This document shows positions 33,132 to 41,569 of a stretch of DNA of 64,000 nt, in pieces. The position numbers were made by a program, and so were the translations under genes. The stretch spans positions 744,001 to 808,000 of the forward strand of contig NZ_CP109171.1 of the NCBI RefSeq assembly GCF_036246005.1, given 5' to 3'. The notes below the pieces were generated by a model. It searched no databases, had not been told where the DNA came from, and worked only from the letters and a program-made list of their open reading frames with translations. Source of the stretch: Streptomyces sp. NBC_01723. Lineage in GTDB: Bacteria; Actinomycetota; Actinomycetes; Streptomycetales; Streptomycetaceae. The stretch's first letter is position 1. Each line of letters begins with the position of its first letter.

Positions 33132-34277
33132 ATGTACGCAGCATCGTCCTCCGTGTCCGCCCCGCAGCGCTCGCTGCACCCCCGCCCGGCGGCGGGCGGC
33201 GGCCCCTATCTCGCCCCCGCGCGTCCGGCGGCCCCGGTGCTCGGGGCAGGCAGGGCGCGGCGCGGCGCGGGGCCCGGCACGCAGCCGCTCAGCGGAAGAA
33301 TCGACCTGTCCGGCCCCCAGGGGGCCCAACTGCGCACGGCGATCGCCTCCGTGCACCGCATCTGCCCGGAGTTCTCACCCGTGCAGGTCCTGCGCCGCAG
33401 CGGGCGCTCCGTGCTCCTGGTCGGGACGACCGGGCGCAGTACGGCGGTCGCCAAGTGCTTACTGGACCACTCTCCGGCGTGGTCGGAGCGGATCAGGCAC
33501 GAGATAGGGGCATACCGCTCGTTCGTCCGGCAGCGCCCTCCGGTGCGGGTGCCGAGGCTGATCGCGGCGGATCCGGACAACGGCACGCTGGTCATCGAGC
33601 GGATGCCGGGACGGGTGGCCGCGCTGCAGCGGCACCCCGTGGAGGCCCCGCCGCGCGCGGACATCAGGGCGGCGCTGGGCGCGGTCTGCCGGCTGAACGC
33701 CTGGCGGCCGCCGGCCGGGGCGTTCGACGCCCCGCTGGACTACGCGGCCCGGATCTCCCGGTACCACGAGCTGGGGCTGCTCACCGACCGGGACCTGGGC
33801 GACCTGCAGAAACTGCTGCACGGCATCGCCCACGCGAGCGGACGCCAGGGCATGGGGCAGTTCTGCCACGGTGACGCGCTGCTGTCCAACATCCTCATGT
33901 CGCCGGCCGGTCCGGTCCTGGTGGACTGGGAGCACGCCGGCTGGTACCTGCCCGGCTACGACCTGGCGACACTGTGGGCGGTTCTCGGCGACGCCCCGGT
34001 GGCCCGCCGTCAGATCAGCCAGATCGCCCAGTCGACGGGCACCGCGGCGCGCGACGCCTTCCTGGTGAACCTGATGCTCGTACTGACCAGGGAGATCCGT
34101 ACCTACGAGACGGCCGTGCAGCGTTCGATGCACGACTCGGCGCCGGCCCCGTCGGCCACGCCGGCCCACCCCGGTGCCACGCCGACCGGCGAGGAGCAGC
34201 GGCTGCTGCTGCGCCGGCTGCACGACGACTGCCAGATGGCCCGCCGGGCCGTGCGGGCGGCGGTCGGCACGCGCTGA
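33132..34277 (+). CDS. aminoglycoside phosphotransferase-fold kinase
   Basis: 381 residues. After a low-complexity Ala/Pro-rich N-terminus (1-50), the kinase core shows [18 protein letters not shown] (nucleotide loop and Lys), the catalytic loop [12 protein letters not shown] (HxDxxxxN) and the metal-binding [19 protein letters not shown]. The APH/choline kinase family phosphorylates small molecules; the substrate is not evident and resistance is not implied. Codon 110 is TTA (33459-33461). It is divergent from the NsdA-like gene across about 290 bases. Confidence 0.85.
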   Translation: MYAASSSVSAPQRSLHPRPAAGGGPYLAPARPAAPVLGAGRARRGAGPGTQPLSGRIDLSGPQGAQLRTAIASVHRICPEFSPVQVLRRSGRSVLLVGTTGRSTAVAKCLLDHSPAWSERIRHEIGAYRSFVRQRPPVRVPRLIAADPDNGTLVIERMPGRVAALQRHPVEAPPRADIRAALGAVCRLNAWRPPAGAFDAPLDYAARISRYHELGLLTDRDLGDLQKLLHGIAHASGRQGMGQFCHGDALLSNILMSPAGPVLVDWEHAGWYLPGYDLATLWAVLGDAPVARRQISQIAQSTGTAARDAFLVNLMLVLTREIRTYETAVQRSMHDSAPAPSATPAHPGATPTGEEQRLLLRRLHDDCQMARRAVRAAVGTR

Positions 34278-34291
34278 CCCGAAGGACGACG

Positions 34292-34325
34292 GTCCGCGGT
34301 GTGCCCCTCGGGGCGCACCGCGGAC
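34292..34325 (+). terminator. terminator of the APH-fold gene
   Basis: GTCCGCGGTG (34292-34301) pairs with CACCGCGGAC (34316-34325), extended inside by GCCCC/GGGGC, and is followed by TTTGT. It lies 15 bases past the stop codon. Confidence 0.85.
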
Positions 34326-34453
34326 TTTGTGCGTCCAGGTACGTGCAAGGGCCATTGGTGTACGCCACTGACGCCGCGCAGGCCGGTGCCCCGCCGCCAC
34401 GAAACTCGCCGGGCACCTTGCTGACGTGGGAAATCGCCGCCATGACGGCATGA

Positions 34454-34483
34454 TTGACGGATCATCGGACCGCCGGGTAACAC
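34454..34483 (+). promoter_or_regulatory. HrdB-type promoter of the amidase gene
   Basis: TTGACG (34454-34459), an 18-base spacer and TAACAC (34478-34483) precede the amidase start by about 57 bases. Confidence 0.5.
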
Positions 34484-34540
34484 TGACCCACGCCCGGCCC
34501 CGCACGTCCCCCGCACGTCCGACCGTCACAGGAGGCCGCT

Positions 34541-36475
34541 TTGCGAAGGTCCCCCCTGGTGCCCGCCCTGGCCGGCGCCGCGCTGCTGCTGCCACTGCTC
34601 GGCGCGGCACCGTCCGCCGCCGGCCCCTCCGACGCGCCGCCCGCCACGGACCGCCTCCAGCGGGCGTTCGCCACCGCGGCGGCCGAGTACCGGGTGCCGC
34701 AGAGCGTCCTGCTCGGCGTCTCCTACCTCCAGTCCCGCTGGGACGCGCACGGCGGAGCGCCCAGCGTGACCGGCGGCTACGGTCCGCTGCACCTGACCGA
34801 CGCCCGCACGGCCCTGGCCGGGACCTCGCACCACGACGAGGGCACCGAGGACCCGCGCGGCGACGACGCCCGCGCCCCGCTGCACCCGAAGGCCAGGGCC
34901 ACGCGCGCCGCCGCCCTGCCGGACCGGCTGACGACGCTGCCGAAGGCGGCCGAGCTGACCGGCCTGAGCCCCGAGGCCCTGCGCACCGACCCGGCCGCGA
35001 ACGTGTCCGGCGGCGCCGCGCTGCTGGCCGCCGCCCAGCGGGACCTGGGTGAGCCGCTCAGCGCCGACCCGGCGGACTGGTACGGGGCGGTGGCACGCTT
35101 CTCGGGCGCGGAGGACGCGGCGACGGCGGCCGCGTACGCGAACGACGTGTTCGAGGTGATCCGCGCGGGTGAGCGACGGACCACGGACGCCGGGCAGCGC
35201 GTCACCCTGGCCGCCCGTCCGGGCGTGGCCCCGGACACGGCGCAGCTGGGCGACGCGGGCCTGCGCACCGCCTCGGCCACCGGCACCGAGTGCCCGAAGT
35301 CGGTGTCCTGCGAGTGGATCCCGGCGCCGTACGAGGAGTTCGGCGACGGCGACTACGGCAACCACGACCTGGGGAAACGGCCCGCCTCGCAGCGCATCCG
35401 GTACATCGTCGTGCACGACACGGAAGGCGCCTGGGACGGTGTCCTGAACATGGTCCAGGACCCCACCTACGTCTCCTGGAACTACACGCTCCGCTCCACC
35501 GACGGGCACATCGCCCAGCACGTGAAGGCGAAGGACGTGGCCTGGCACGCGGGCAACTGGTACGTCAACGCCAAGTCGATCGGGCTGGAGCACGAGGGTT
35601 TCCTGGCGGAGCCGGACGCCTGGTACACGGAGGCCATGTACCGCTCCTCGGCGCGGCTGGTGAAGTACCTGGCGAGGAAGTACGACATCCCGCTGGACCG
35701 GCAGCACATCCTGGGCCACGACACCGTCCCGGGCACCACCACCGCGACGATCCCGGGCATGCACACCGACCCGGGACCGTACTGGGACTGGCGGCACTAC
35801 TTCCGGCTGCTCGGCCGCCCCTTGGAGCCGACCGCGGGCCGGAAGTCCGGCGTGGTGACGATCCGCCCCGACTACTCCGCCAACCGCCCGGAGTACACCG
35901 GCTGCGAGAAGGCGGGCGAGCCCTGCGCGACGCACGGCTCCAGCGCGGTGCGGCTCTACTCCGACCATGACGTGAACGCGCCCCTGATCAAGGACATCGG
36001 CCTCGGCTCGGCCCCGACGACGGGCGTGAACGACCTGTCGTCCCGGGTCTCCACGGGGCAGCAGTACGCGGTGGCCGACCGGTGGCGGGACTGGACGGCC
36101 ATCTGGTACCTGGGCCAGAAGGCCTGGTTCCACGACCCGGCGAAGAGCCCGGCGGCGGTGCCCGCCTCGGGCCGGGTGATCACCCCGAGGAAGGGGCTGG
36201 ACAGCGTCCCCGTGTACGGAAGGGCGTACCCGGAGAAGGCCGCCTACCCGGCGGACGTGCCCGCCCAGACCGTGTCGCCGCTGCCGTACGCGCTGGGCAG
36301 GGGGCAGAAGTACGTGGTCGGGGAGAAGGTTCCCGGCGAGTACTACTACGCGGTCGGGTTCGACTCGGCCTCCCACCGGGTGGTGCGGGGCGAGGACCAG
36401 TACTACGAGATCCAGTACGGCCACCGGGTCGGCTACGTGCGCGCCGCCGACGTCACGCTCTCGACCGTGCGGTAG
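34541..36475 (+). CDS. secreted N-acetylmuramoyl-L-alanine amidase (amidase_2/PGRP)
   Basis: 644 residues from TTG 34541 with AGGAGG 6 bases before it; no ATG fits. Signal peptide (1 to about 27), an N-terminal lysozyme/SLT-like helical domain (LQRAFATAAAEYRVPQSVLLGVSYLQSRWDAHGG, about 35-215), then the amidase_2 zinc domain from about 285: YIVVHDTEGAWDG (zinc His), WNYTLRSTDGHIAQHV, WHAGNWYVN and GHDTVPGTTTATIPGMHTDPG. The long C-terminal part (about 440-644) is Trp/Tyr-rich, possibly SH3-like repeats binding the wall. It cleaves the peptidoglycan amide bond outside the membrane. Confidence 0.92.
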   Translation: MRRSPLVPALAGAALLLPLLGAAPSAAGPSDAPPATDRLQRAFATAAAEYRVPQSVLLGVSYLQSRWDAHGGAPSVTGGYGPLHLTDARTALAGTSHHDEGTEDPRGDDARAPLHPKARATRAAALPDRLTTLPKAAELTGLSPEALRTDPAANVSGGAALLAAAQRDLGEPLSADPADWYGAVARFSGAEDAATAAAYANDVFEVIRAGERRTTDAGQRVTLAARPGVAPDTAQLGDAGLRTASATGTECPKSVSCEWIPAPYEEFGDGDYGNHDLGKRPASQRIRYIVVHDTEGAWDGVLNMVQDPTYVSWNYTLRSTDGHIAQHVKAKDVAWHAGNWYVNAKSIGLEHEGFLAEPDAWYTEAMYRSSARLVKYLARKYDIPLDRQHILGHDTVPGTTTATIPGMHTDPGPYWDWRHYFRLLGRPLEPTAGRKSGVVTIRPDYSANRPEYTGCEKAGEPCATHGSSAVRLYSDHDVNAPLIKDIGLGSAPTTGVNDLSSRVSTGQQYAVADRWRDWTAIWYLGQKAWFHDPAKSPAAVPASGRVITPRKGLDSVPVYGRAYPEKAAYPADVPAQTVSPLPYALGRGQKYVVGEKVPGEYYYAVGFDSASHRVVRGEDQYYEIQYGHRVGYVRAADVTLSTVR

Positions 36476-36483
36476 CCGCCGGG

Positions 36484-36981
36484 TCAGCCCTGCTGGAAAA
36501 GCTCCGCCGGGAGCGGCTTCAGCAGGGCGTACAGGTCGTCGGTGATCGGGCGGTCCCAGGCGGCGATGGTCACCAGCACGCCGTCGCTGCGGTCGAACTG
36601 CACGCAGGAGATCCGGCCCTCGGAGAGCTTGAGGCGGCGCACGATGAGCAGGTTGTCGCCCTGCATCACCGGCACGTCCTCGGCGCCGACGACGGTGACC
36701 TCCTCGTCGTTCTCCAGCGCGAGCAGCAGTTGGGCGACCTCGAAGGGGATGTCGCCGTCGGGGACCTCGCGGGCCGGGGAGCCGGCCGGCAGGTTGCCGA
36801 TGATCATCGCGGGGCCGCGGCCGCCGAACAGGTCGTAGCGCAGGAAGACGCCCTGACAGCTGCCGTCGGGCGCGGGCAGCAGGCCGGCGCCCAGATTGCC
36901 GGGCCAGTCGCCCGGGTCCATGGCCAGTACGTCGAAGTCGGGCCCGGCGGGCGTGGCGCTGCGGCGGCGGAGGAACGACAT
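36484..36981 (-). CDS. conserved hypothetical protein
   Basis: 165 residues. It begins MSFLRRRSATPAGPDFDVLAMDPGDWPGNLGAGLLP and contains GVFLRYDLFGGRGPAMIIGNLPAG, FEVAQLLLALENDEEVTVVG and FDRSDGVLVTIAAWDRPITDDLYALLKPLPAELF. A mixed alpha/beta cytoplasmic protein without signal or membrane helix. I recognise it as a type often seen in Streptomyces but not its function. It converges with the amidase. Confidence 0.65.
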   Translation of the reverse strand: MSFLRRRSATPAGPDFDVLAMDPGDWPGNLGAGLLPAPDGSCQGVFLRYDLFGGRGPAMIIGNLPAGSPAREVPDGDIPFEVAQLLLALENDEEVTVVGAEDVPVMQGDNLLIVRRLKLSEGRISCVQFDRSDGVLVTIAAWDRPITDDLYALLKPLPAELFQQG

Positions 36982-37039
36982 GCCGCCATGGTACGTGGCC
37001 GGACCCCGCGGACGGCGTGCGGGCGGGCGGCTGTTCCGG

Positions 37040-37639
37040 CTATGGCCGAGGCTCGGCGGTCCGCCGCCGGCGCTGCTGGTGGCGGGCGACCCGGGCCCGG
37101 TTGCCGCAGGACGGTTTGCACCACTCCTGGCGCGGATGGTCCTTGAGGAAGTACCGCACGCAGCGCGGTGCGTGGCAGGCCCGCAGCCGCTGCCGGTCGG
37201 GTCCCGCGAGGAAGCCGATCACGGCCTGGGCGAGCGCGGCGGTGAGGTCGGGCCGGGCGCCGGGCGCGGGTGCGGCGCGGACGACGGGGGCGCCGGCGTC
37301 GGCCCAGTGCAGGACGGGGACGGTGGGGGTCCGGGCGGCGGCCTCGTTCAAGCGCCGCAGGGCTTCGGGGACGGGCAGCAGCCGGGCGGCGTCGGCCGGG
37401 CTCGGCTCGCCCGGACGCACGGCGCGGGCGAAGAGGGCGCGGGCGGCGGCCCGCACGTCCCGGACGGCGGCCGGGTCGGCGGTCTCGGCGTCCGCCGCGA
37501 GGCCGGGGTGGGCCCGTACCCAGGCGGTGAGCCCGGCGGGGTCGGCGAGGTCGTCGGCGACCCCGCCGTGCCCGTCGTGCCGGACGGTCAGGGCGAGGTC
37601 GAGGGCGATCCGGGCGTCCCTGCTGACTGAGTCCTGCAT
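37040..37639 (-). CDS. ABATE/CGNR zinc-finger protein
   Basis: 199 residues from ATG 37639. An N-terminal ABATE-type helical domain (ALDLALTVRHDGHGGVADDLADPAGLTAWV) is followed by a C-terminal CGNR zinc finger: LRACHAPRCVRYFLKDHPRQEWCKPSCGNRARVARHQQR, with four Cys and the CGNR sequence. This family is thought to be a stress-induced regulator; DNA binding is likely. Confidence 0.9.
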   Translation of the reverse strand: MQDSVSRDARIALDLALTVRHDGHGGVADDLADPAGLTAWVRAHPGLAADAETADPAAVRDVRAAARALFARAVRPGEPSPADAARLLPVPEALRRLNEAAARTPTVPVLHWADAGAPVVRAAPAPGARPDLTAALAQAVIGFLAGPDRQRLRACHAPRCVRYFLKDHPRQEWCKPSCGNRARVARHQQRRRRTAEPRP

Positions 37640-37713
37640 GCGGCCGATGATAGGCAGGGCAGGGTGCGCAGGAGCGCGGCCCCGTACGGGAGAGCGGGCG
37701 ACGGGGCGCCCCC

Positions 37714-38616
37714 TCAGCCCTCCGGTGGGGCCGGTGGGACGACCGCGACCGGGGACGCCGCGTGGAGCAGGACCGCGTGGGTGACCGAGCCCATCATGCG
37801 GGCGGGGGCCAGCAGGCGGCGGCGGTGGCGGCCGACGACGACCAGCTGGGCGTCGCGGGAGGTGGCGACGAGGTGACCGGCGGCGTCGCCGGGCGCGACG
37901 TACGGCTCGGCCCGGACGTCGGGATGACGTTCGCGGTACGGGGCCAGGAAGCCGTCGGCCAGGACCCGGGTCTCGCTCTCGATGGAGACCTCGTCGATCA
38001 CCGGGGGCATGATCTGCCCGGCGGCGGCCCAGGTCTGCACCGGCCACGGGTAGGCGGCGACGACCTGGAGGCGGGCGCCGCGCAGCTCGGCCTCGGCGAA
38101 GGCGAAGGAGAGGGTGGCTTCATCGGGACTGTCCACGTGCAGTCCGACGACCACCCGGGGCCCCTCCTCGGCCGGCGCCTCGCCGTGCACCTCGCGTCCG
38201 GGGCGGGGCACCACGACGACGGGGCACTCGGCGTCGCGGGCGGCGGCCATGCCGTTGGAGCCGAGCAGCAGGCTGGCGAAGCCGCCGCGGCCCCGGGAGC
38301 CGAGCACCAGCAGCTGGGAGTCGGCGCCCAGCTCGGGCAGCGCGGCGCCGGGCACGCCCTCCATGCCGACGTACTCCGTCGCCACGGCGTAGGCACGTCC
38401 CTGGAGGTGGGCGCGGGCCTGGTCGAGCACCGGGTCGTCGCCGGTGTCCGGCTCGCCCGCGACCAGGATGTCGGTCTGGGCCCAGGTGGCGTACTGGCGC
38501 ACGTGCACCACCCGCAGGGACGCCCCGCGCCGGTGCGCCGCGTCGAGGGCCCAGTCCAGGGCGCGCAGGCTGTCGTCGGAACCGTCGACGGCCGCGATGA
38601 CCGGCAGAGTGCTCAT
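37714..38616 (-). CDS. universal stress protein, two Usp domains
   Basis: 300 residues from ATG 38616. First UspA domain at 1-148 (PVIAAVDGSDDSLRALDWALDAAHRRGASLRVVHV; ATP loop GSRGRGGFASLLLGSNG) and second at about 152-296 (PRVVVGLHVDSPDEATLSFAF; VVVGRHRRR). The first carries the full nucleotide-binding glycine pattern; the second is degenerate. Acts in the cytoplasm under stress. Confidence 0.92.
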   Translation of the reverse strand: MSTLPVIAAVDGSDDSLRALDWALDAAHRRGASLRVVHVRQYATWAQTDILVAGEPDTGDDPVLDQARAHLQGRAYAVATEYVGMEGVPGAALPELGADSQLLVLGSRGRGGFASLLLGSNGMAAARDAECPVVVVPRPGREVHGEAPAEEGPRVVVGLHVDSPDEATLSFAFAEAELRGARLQVVAAYPWPVQTWAAAGQIMPPVIDEVSIESETRVLADGFLAPYRERHPDVRAEPYVAPGDAAGHLVATSRDAQLVVVGRHRRRLLAPARMMGSVTHAVLLHAASPVAVVPPAPPEG

Positions 38617-38702
38617 GGGACCTCACCTCCGGAGTACGGCCTTCCCCCCGGCGCGGGACGGGACACCCCGGTTCGGCCGGTCGGCTCACCGCACCGGGCG
38701 GG

Positions 38703-38945
38703 TCAGGTGAGGTCGAACTCCCCTTCCCGCGCCCCCGACACGAACGCGCCCCATTCCGCGGGGGTGAAGATCAGGGAGGGGCTTTCCGGGCTGCCGCTGT
38801 TGCGCATGGCGATGAACCCCTCGACGAAGGCGATCTGGACATCCCCCAGGCCCCGGCTGCTCGACTGCCACTGCGCGTCGCTGAGGTCCAGCTCCGGCTT
38901 GTCCCAGCCCATGATCGGGCGCTGGTGGGTGGTGCTCTCGGCCAC
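38703..38945 (-). CDS. orphan DUF397 protein
   Basis: 80 residues from GTG 38945 (GGGAGGAG 8 bases upstream). It has the typical DUF397 ending: SLIFTPAEWGAFVSGAREGEFDL. DUF397 proteins usually sit beside an XRE/DUF5753 regulator and act with it in BldB/WhiJ-type control of differentiation. None is adjacent here. Confidence 0.88.
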   Translation of the reverse strand: MAESTTHQRPIMGWDKPELDLSDAQWQSSSRGLGDVQIAFVEGFIAMRNSGSPESPSLIFTPAEWGAFVSGAREGEFDLT

Positions 38946-38982
38946 GTCCGTGCTCCTCCCGGTCTCGTCGTTCGCGGCCAGC

Positions 38983-39858
38983 CTAGCGATCGGCTCCGAC
39001 CGCCGACAGGCCACGCGAGGGCTGCCCTTCGAGGAACGCGGTGACACGCCGTACGAACCACTCGGGGTCGTCGAGCCAGGGGTAGTGCCCGGCACCCGGC
39101 TGGACGGCGACCTCGGCGTGCGGGAAGACGGCGGCGCAGCGGCGGGCGAGTTCCGGGCGGGGGCCGCCGTCGAGTTCTCCGGCGAGGACCAGGACCCGGG
39201 CGGTACTGCGGGCGAGGGCGGCGCGGGTGGCGGGCGGGTCGAAGGCGTCCGGGGAGAGGTAGACGTCGCCCGCCTCGTAGTTGGACTCCTGGGGGCCGCG
39301 GGCTACGTGGGCGCGGGCGGCGTCGTCCCAGCGGCCGTGGAAGAAGGGGAGGAACACCGGGTCGAAGTCGCCGGTGCCGGCCAGCCACGCCTCGAAGGGG
39401 CCGTACGCCTCCTCGAACCAGGGTTCGTCCCGTCGCAGGAGCGCGGCCGCCCTTCGGTCCTCCGGCGTGGCGGGCATGTCCAGCGCCCAGGGCGTGGCGG
39501 TGATCAGGGCGAGGCGTCCCACGCTCGTCGGGTGGCGGGCGGCGTGGAGCATCGCGAGGCTGCCGCCGGCGGAGTGCGCGAGGACGTCCATGCGGTCGAG
39601 GCCGAGGTGGACCCGGAGCGCCTCCACGTCGTCGACGAGCCGGTCGCAGCGGTACGTCGCCGGGTCGGCGGGGACGCCGGAGTCGCCGGTGCCGCGCAGG
39701 TCGAGCAGGACCAGCCGGCGGTGCGCGCTCAGACCGCCGAGGTCGCCGAGGTAGGAGGAGGCCCGCATGGGGCCGCCCGGCAGCACGACCAGCGGGGCGC
39801 CGCGGCCCCGGACGTGATAGGCGAGTTCGGTTCCGTCGTACGCGGTGAAGGTGCTCAT
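38983..39858 (-). CDS. alpha/beta hydrolase, proline iminopeptidase-like
   Basis: 291 residues from ATG 39858. Motifs: LVVLPGGPMRASSYLGDL (oxyanion), LLDLRGTGDSGVP, nucleophile AHSAGGSLAML, acid in LAGELDGG and His in QPGAGHYPWLDDPE. The pattern is typical of proline iminopeptidase-type hydrolases. It lies upstream of the DUF397 gene and downstream of the acyl-CoA ligase, all on the minus strand. Confidence 0.9.
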   Translation of the reverse strand: MSTFTAYDGTELAYHVRGRGAPLVVLPGGPMRASSYLGDLGGLSAHRRLVLLDLRGTGDSGVPADPATYRCDRLVDDVEALRVHLGLDRMDVLAHSAGGSLAMLHAARHPTSVGRLALITATPWALDMPATPEDRRAAALLRRDEPWFEEAYGPFEAWLAGTGDFDPVFLPFFHGRWDDAARAHVARGPQESNYEAGDVYLSPDAFDPPATRAALARSTARVLVLAGELDGGPRPELARRCAAVFPHAEVAVQPGAGHYPWLDDPEWFVRRVTAFLEGQPSRGLSAVGADR

Positions 39859-39908
39859 GGCGCCGATCCTCGGCTGCCGGCGGCGGGGGCCGCAACGGAG
39901 TTGTGGAG

Positions 39909-41408
39909 TCAGGACCCGGCGAAGCGGTCCCGCAGTTCGCGCTTGAGGATCTTCCCGCTGGCGTTCCGCGGCAGCGCGTCCACGAACCGCACCCCCTTGG
40001 GCGCCTTGAACGCCGTGAGCCGGTCCCGGGCGTGGGCGATCAGCGCGTCCTCGGTGACCTCGCCGCGCGGCACGACGACGGCCGTGACGGCCTCGATCCA
40101 GCGTTCGTCGGGCAGGCCGATCACCGCGACCTCGGCGACCCCGTCGTGCGTGTACAGGGCGTCCTCGACCTGGCGGGAGGCGACCAGGACGCCGCCGGAG
40201 TTGATCACGTCCTTCACGCGGTCGACGATCGTGTAGTAGCCGTCCGCGTCCCGCACGGCGAGGTCGCCGGAGTGGAACCACCCGTCGCGGAAGGCGGCTT
40301 CGGTCTCCTCGGGCTTGTCCCAGTAGCCCTCGCACAGCTGCGGCGAGCGGTAGACGACCTCTCCGGGGGTGCCGTCGGGCACGTCCGCGCCGTCCTCGTC
40401 GACCACGCGCGCGTCCACGAACAGGACGGGCCGCCCGCAGGAGTCCATCCGGCCCTCGTGCTCGTCCGGGCCGAGGACGGTGGCGAGGGGGCCGATCTCG
40501 CTCTGGCCGAAGCAGTTGTAGAAGGCGAGTGCGGGCAGGCGCTCGCGCAGCCGCTCCAGGACGGGCACGGGCATGATCGACGCCCCGTAGTAGGCCTTGC
40601 GCAGGCCGCCGAGGTCGCGGGTGGCGAAGTCGGGCCGGTTCGCGAGGCCGATCCACACGGTGGGCGGCGCGAAGACGCTGTCCACGCGGCCGGCTTCGAC
40701 GAGGTCGAAGAGCCGGTCGCCGTCCGGGGCGTCGAGGATGATGTTCGTGGCGCCGACGGCGAGGTAGGGCAGCAGGAAGACGTGGGTCTGCGCCGAGTGG
40801 TAGAGCGGCAGGGCGTGCACGGGGCGGTCGCCGGCGCTGAGGTCTAGGGCGGTGATGGCGCTGAGGTACTCGTGCACCAGGGCCCGGTGGGTCATCATCG
40901 CGCCCTTGGGCAGGGCGGTGGTGCCGGAGGTGTAGAGGAGCTGCACCAGGTCGTCGCCGGCCGGCTCGGGGCCGTCGTACGCGGGCGCCGCGGCGAGGCG
41001 GGTGAGGAGCGAGTCGTCGGCGTCGCGCAGCGCGAGGACGCGGGTGCCGTCCGGCAGCCGGTCGGCGAGGCCGGGGTCGGCGAGGACCAGGGAGCTGCCG
41101 GACTGGCCGACGAGGTAGGCGAGGTCGTCGCCGGTGAGGTTCTGGTTGACCGGAACGTGCACCAGCCCCGCCCGGGCGCAGGCCAGGAAGGCGATCAGGT
41201 AGGCGTCGGAGTTGTGCCCGTAGGCGCCGACCCGGTCGCCGGGGGACAGTCCCTCGGCCAGCAGGACGCCGGCCGCGCGGGAGACCGCGGTGTCGAGTTC
41301 CCCGTACGTCCAGGTGCGGTCGCGGTACTCGACCGCGACGCGTGCCGGAGTGCGTCGGGCGCTGCGCCGCAGCACCCCGTCGACCGTGCTGCCGTGTCCG
41401 GGCTTCAT
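39909..41408 (-). CDS. acyl-CoA synthetase (AMP-forming)
   Basis: 499 residues from ATG 41408. ANL superfamily motifs: P-loop LLYTSGTTALPKGAMMTH (A3), FAPPTVWIGLANRP, YNCFGQSEIGP (A5), YRSPQLCEGYWDKPEETEAAFRDGWFHSGDLAVRDADGYY (A7) and PRNASGKILKREL (A10 Lys). It activates a fatty or aromatic acid as the acyl-AMP then CoA thioester. It is divergent from the serine hydrolase gene. Confidence 0.93.
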   Translation of the reverse strand: MKPGHGSTVDGVLRRSARRTPARVAVEYRDRTWTYGELDTAVSRAAGVLLAEGLSPGDRVGAYGHNSDAYLIAFLACARAGLVHVPVNQNLTGDDLAYLVGQSGSSLVLADPGLADRLPDGTRVLALRDADDSLLTRLAAAPAYDGPEPAGDDLVQLLYTSGTTALPKGAMMTHRALVHEYLSAITALDLSAGDRPVHALPLYHSAQTHVFLLPYLAVGATNIILDAPDGDRLFDLVEAGRVDSVFAPPTVWIGLANRPDFATRDLGGLRKAYYGASIMPVPVLERLRERLPALAFYNCFGQSEIGPLATVLGPDEHEGRMDSCGRPVLFVDARVVDEDGADVPDGTPGEVVYRSPQLCEGYWDKPEETEAAFRDGWFHSGDLAVRDADGYYTIVDRVKDVINSGGVLVASRQVEDALYTHDGVAEVAVIGLPDERWIEAVTAVVVPRGEVTEDALIAHARDRLTAFKAPKGVRFVDALPRNASGKILKRELRDRFAGS

Positions 41409-41503
41409 GACCTGATCCTCGGCCGCCCGCCGGGGCGGGTCAAGCGGCGTGCGTCCGGTCCGCGGACCGCGCACGCCCCATTGACACGACCCCGACATGA
41501 CAG

Positions 41504-41544
41504 GAAAGTTTCACACCGCACGGCGATCCGGGAAAGATACTTTC
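41504..41544. promoter_or_regulatory. two GAAAG/CTTTC palindromes 30 bases apart
   Basis: GAAAGTTTC (41504-41512) and GAAAG-ATA-CTTTC (41532-41544) have centres 30 bases apart, about three helical turns, in the divergent region before the serine hydrolase. Related GAAA/TTTC sites bind LacI-type repressors in Streptomyces. TTGACA at 41481-41486 could be a -35. Confidence 0.5.
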
Positions 41545-41569
41545 AGCTTCGGTGGCGGGAGACTCTTCG

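Noticed and set aside
33132..34277. Aminoglycoside resistance gene
   Set aside because: Only the general APH/choline-kinase fold is supported; resistance enzymes have closer family motifs that I cannot identify here.
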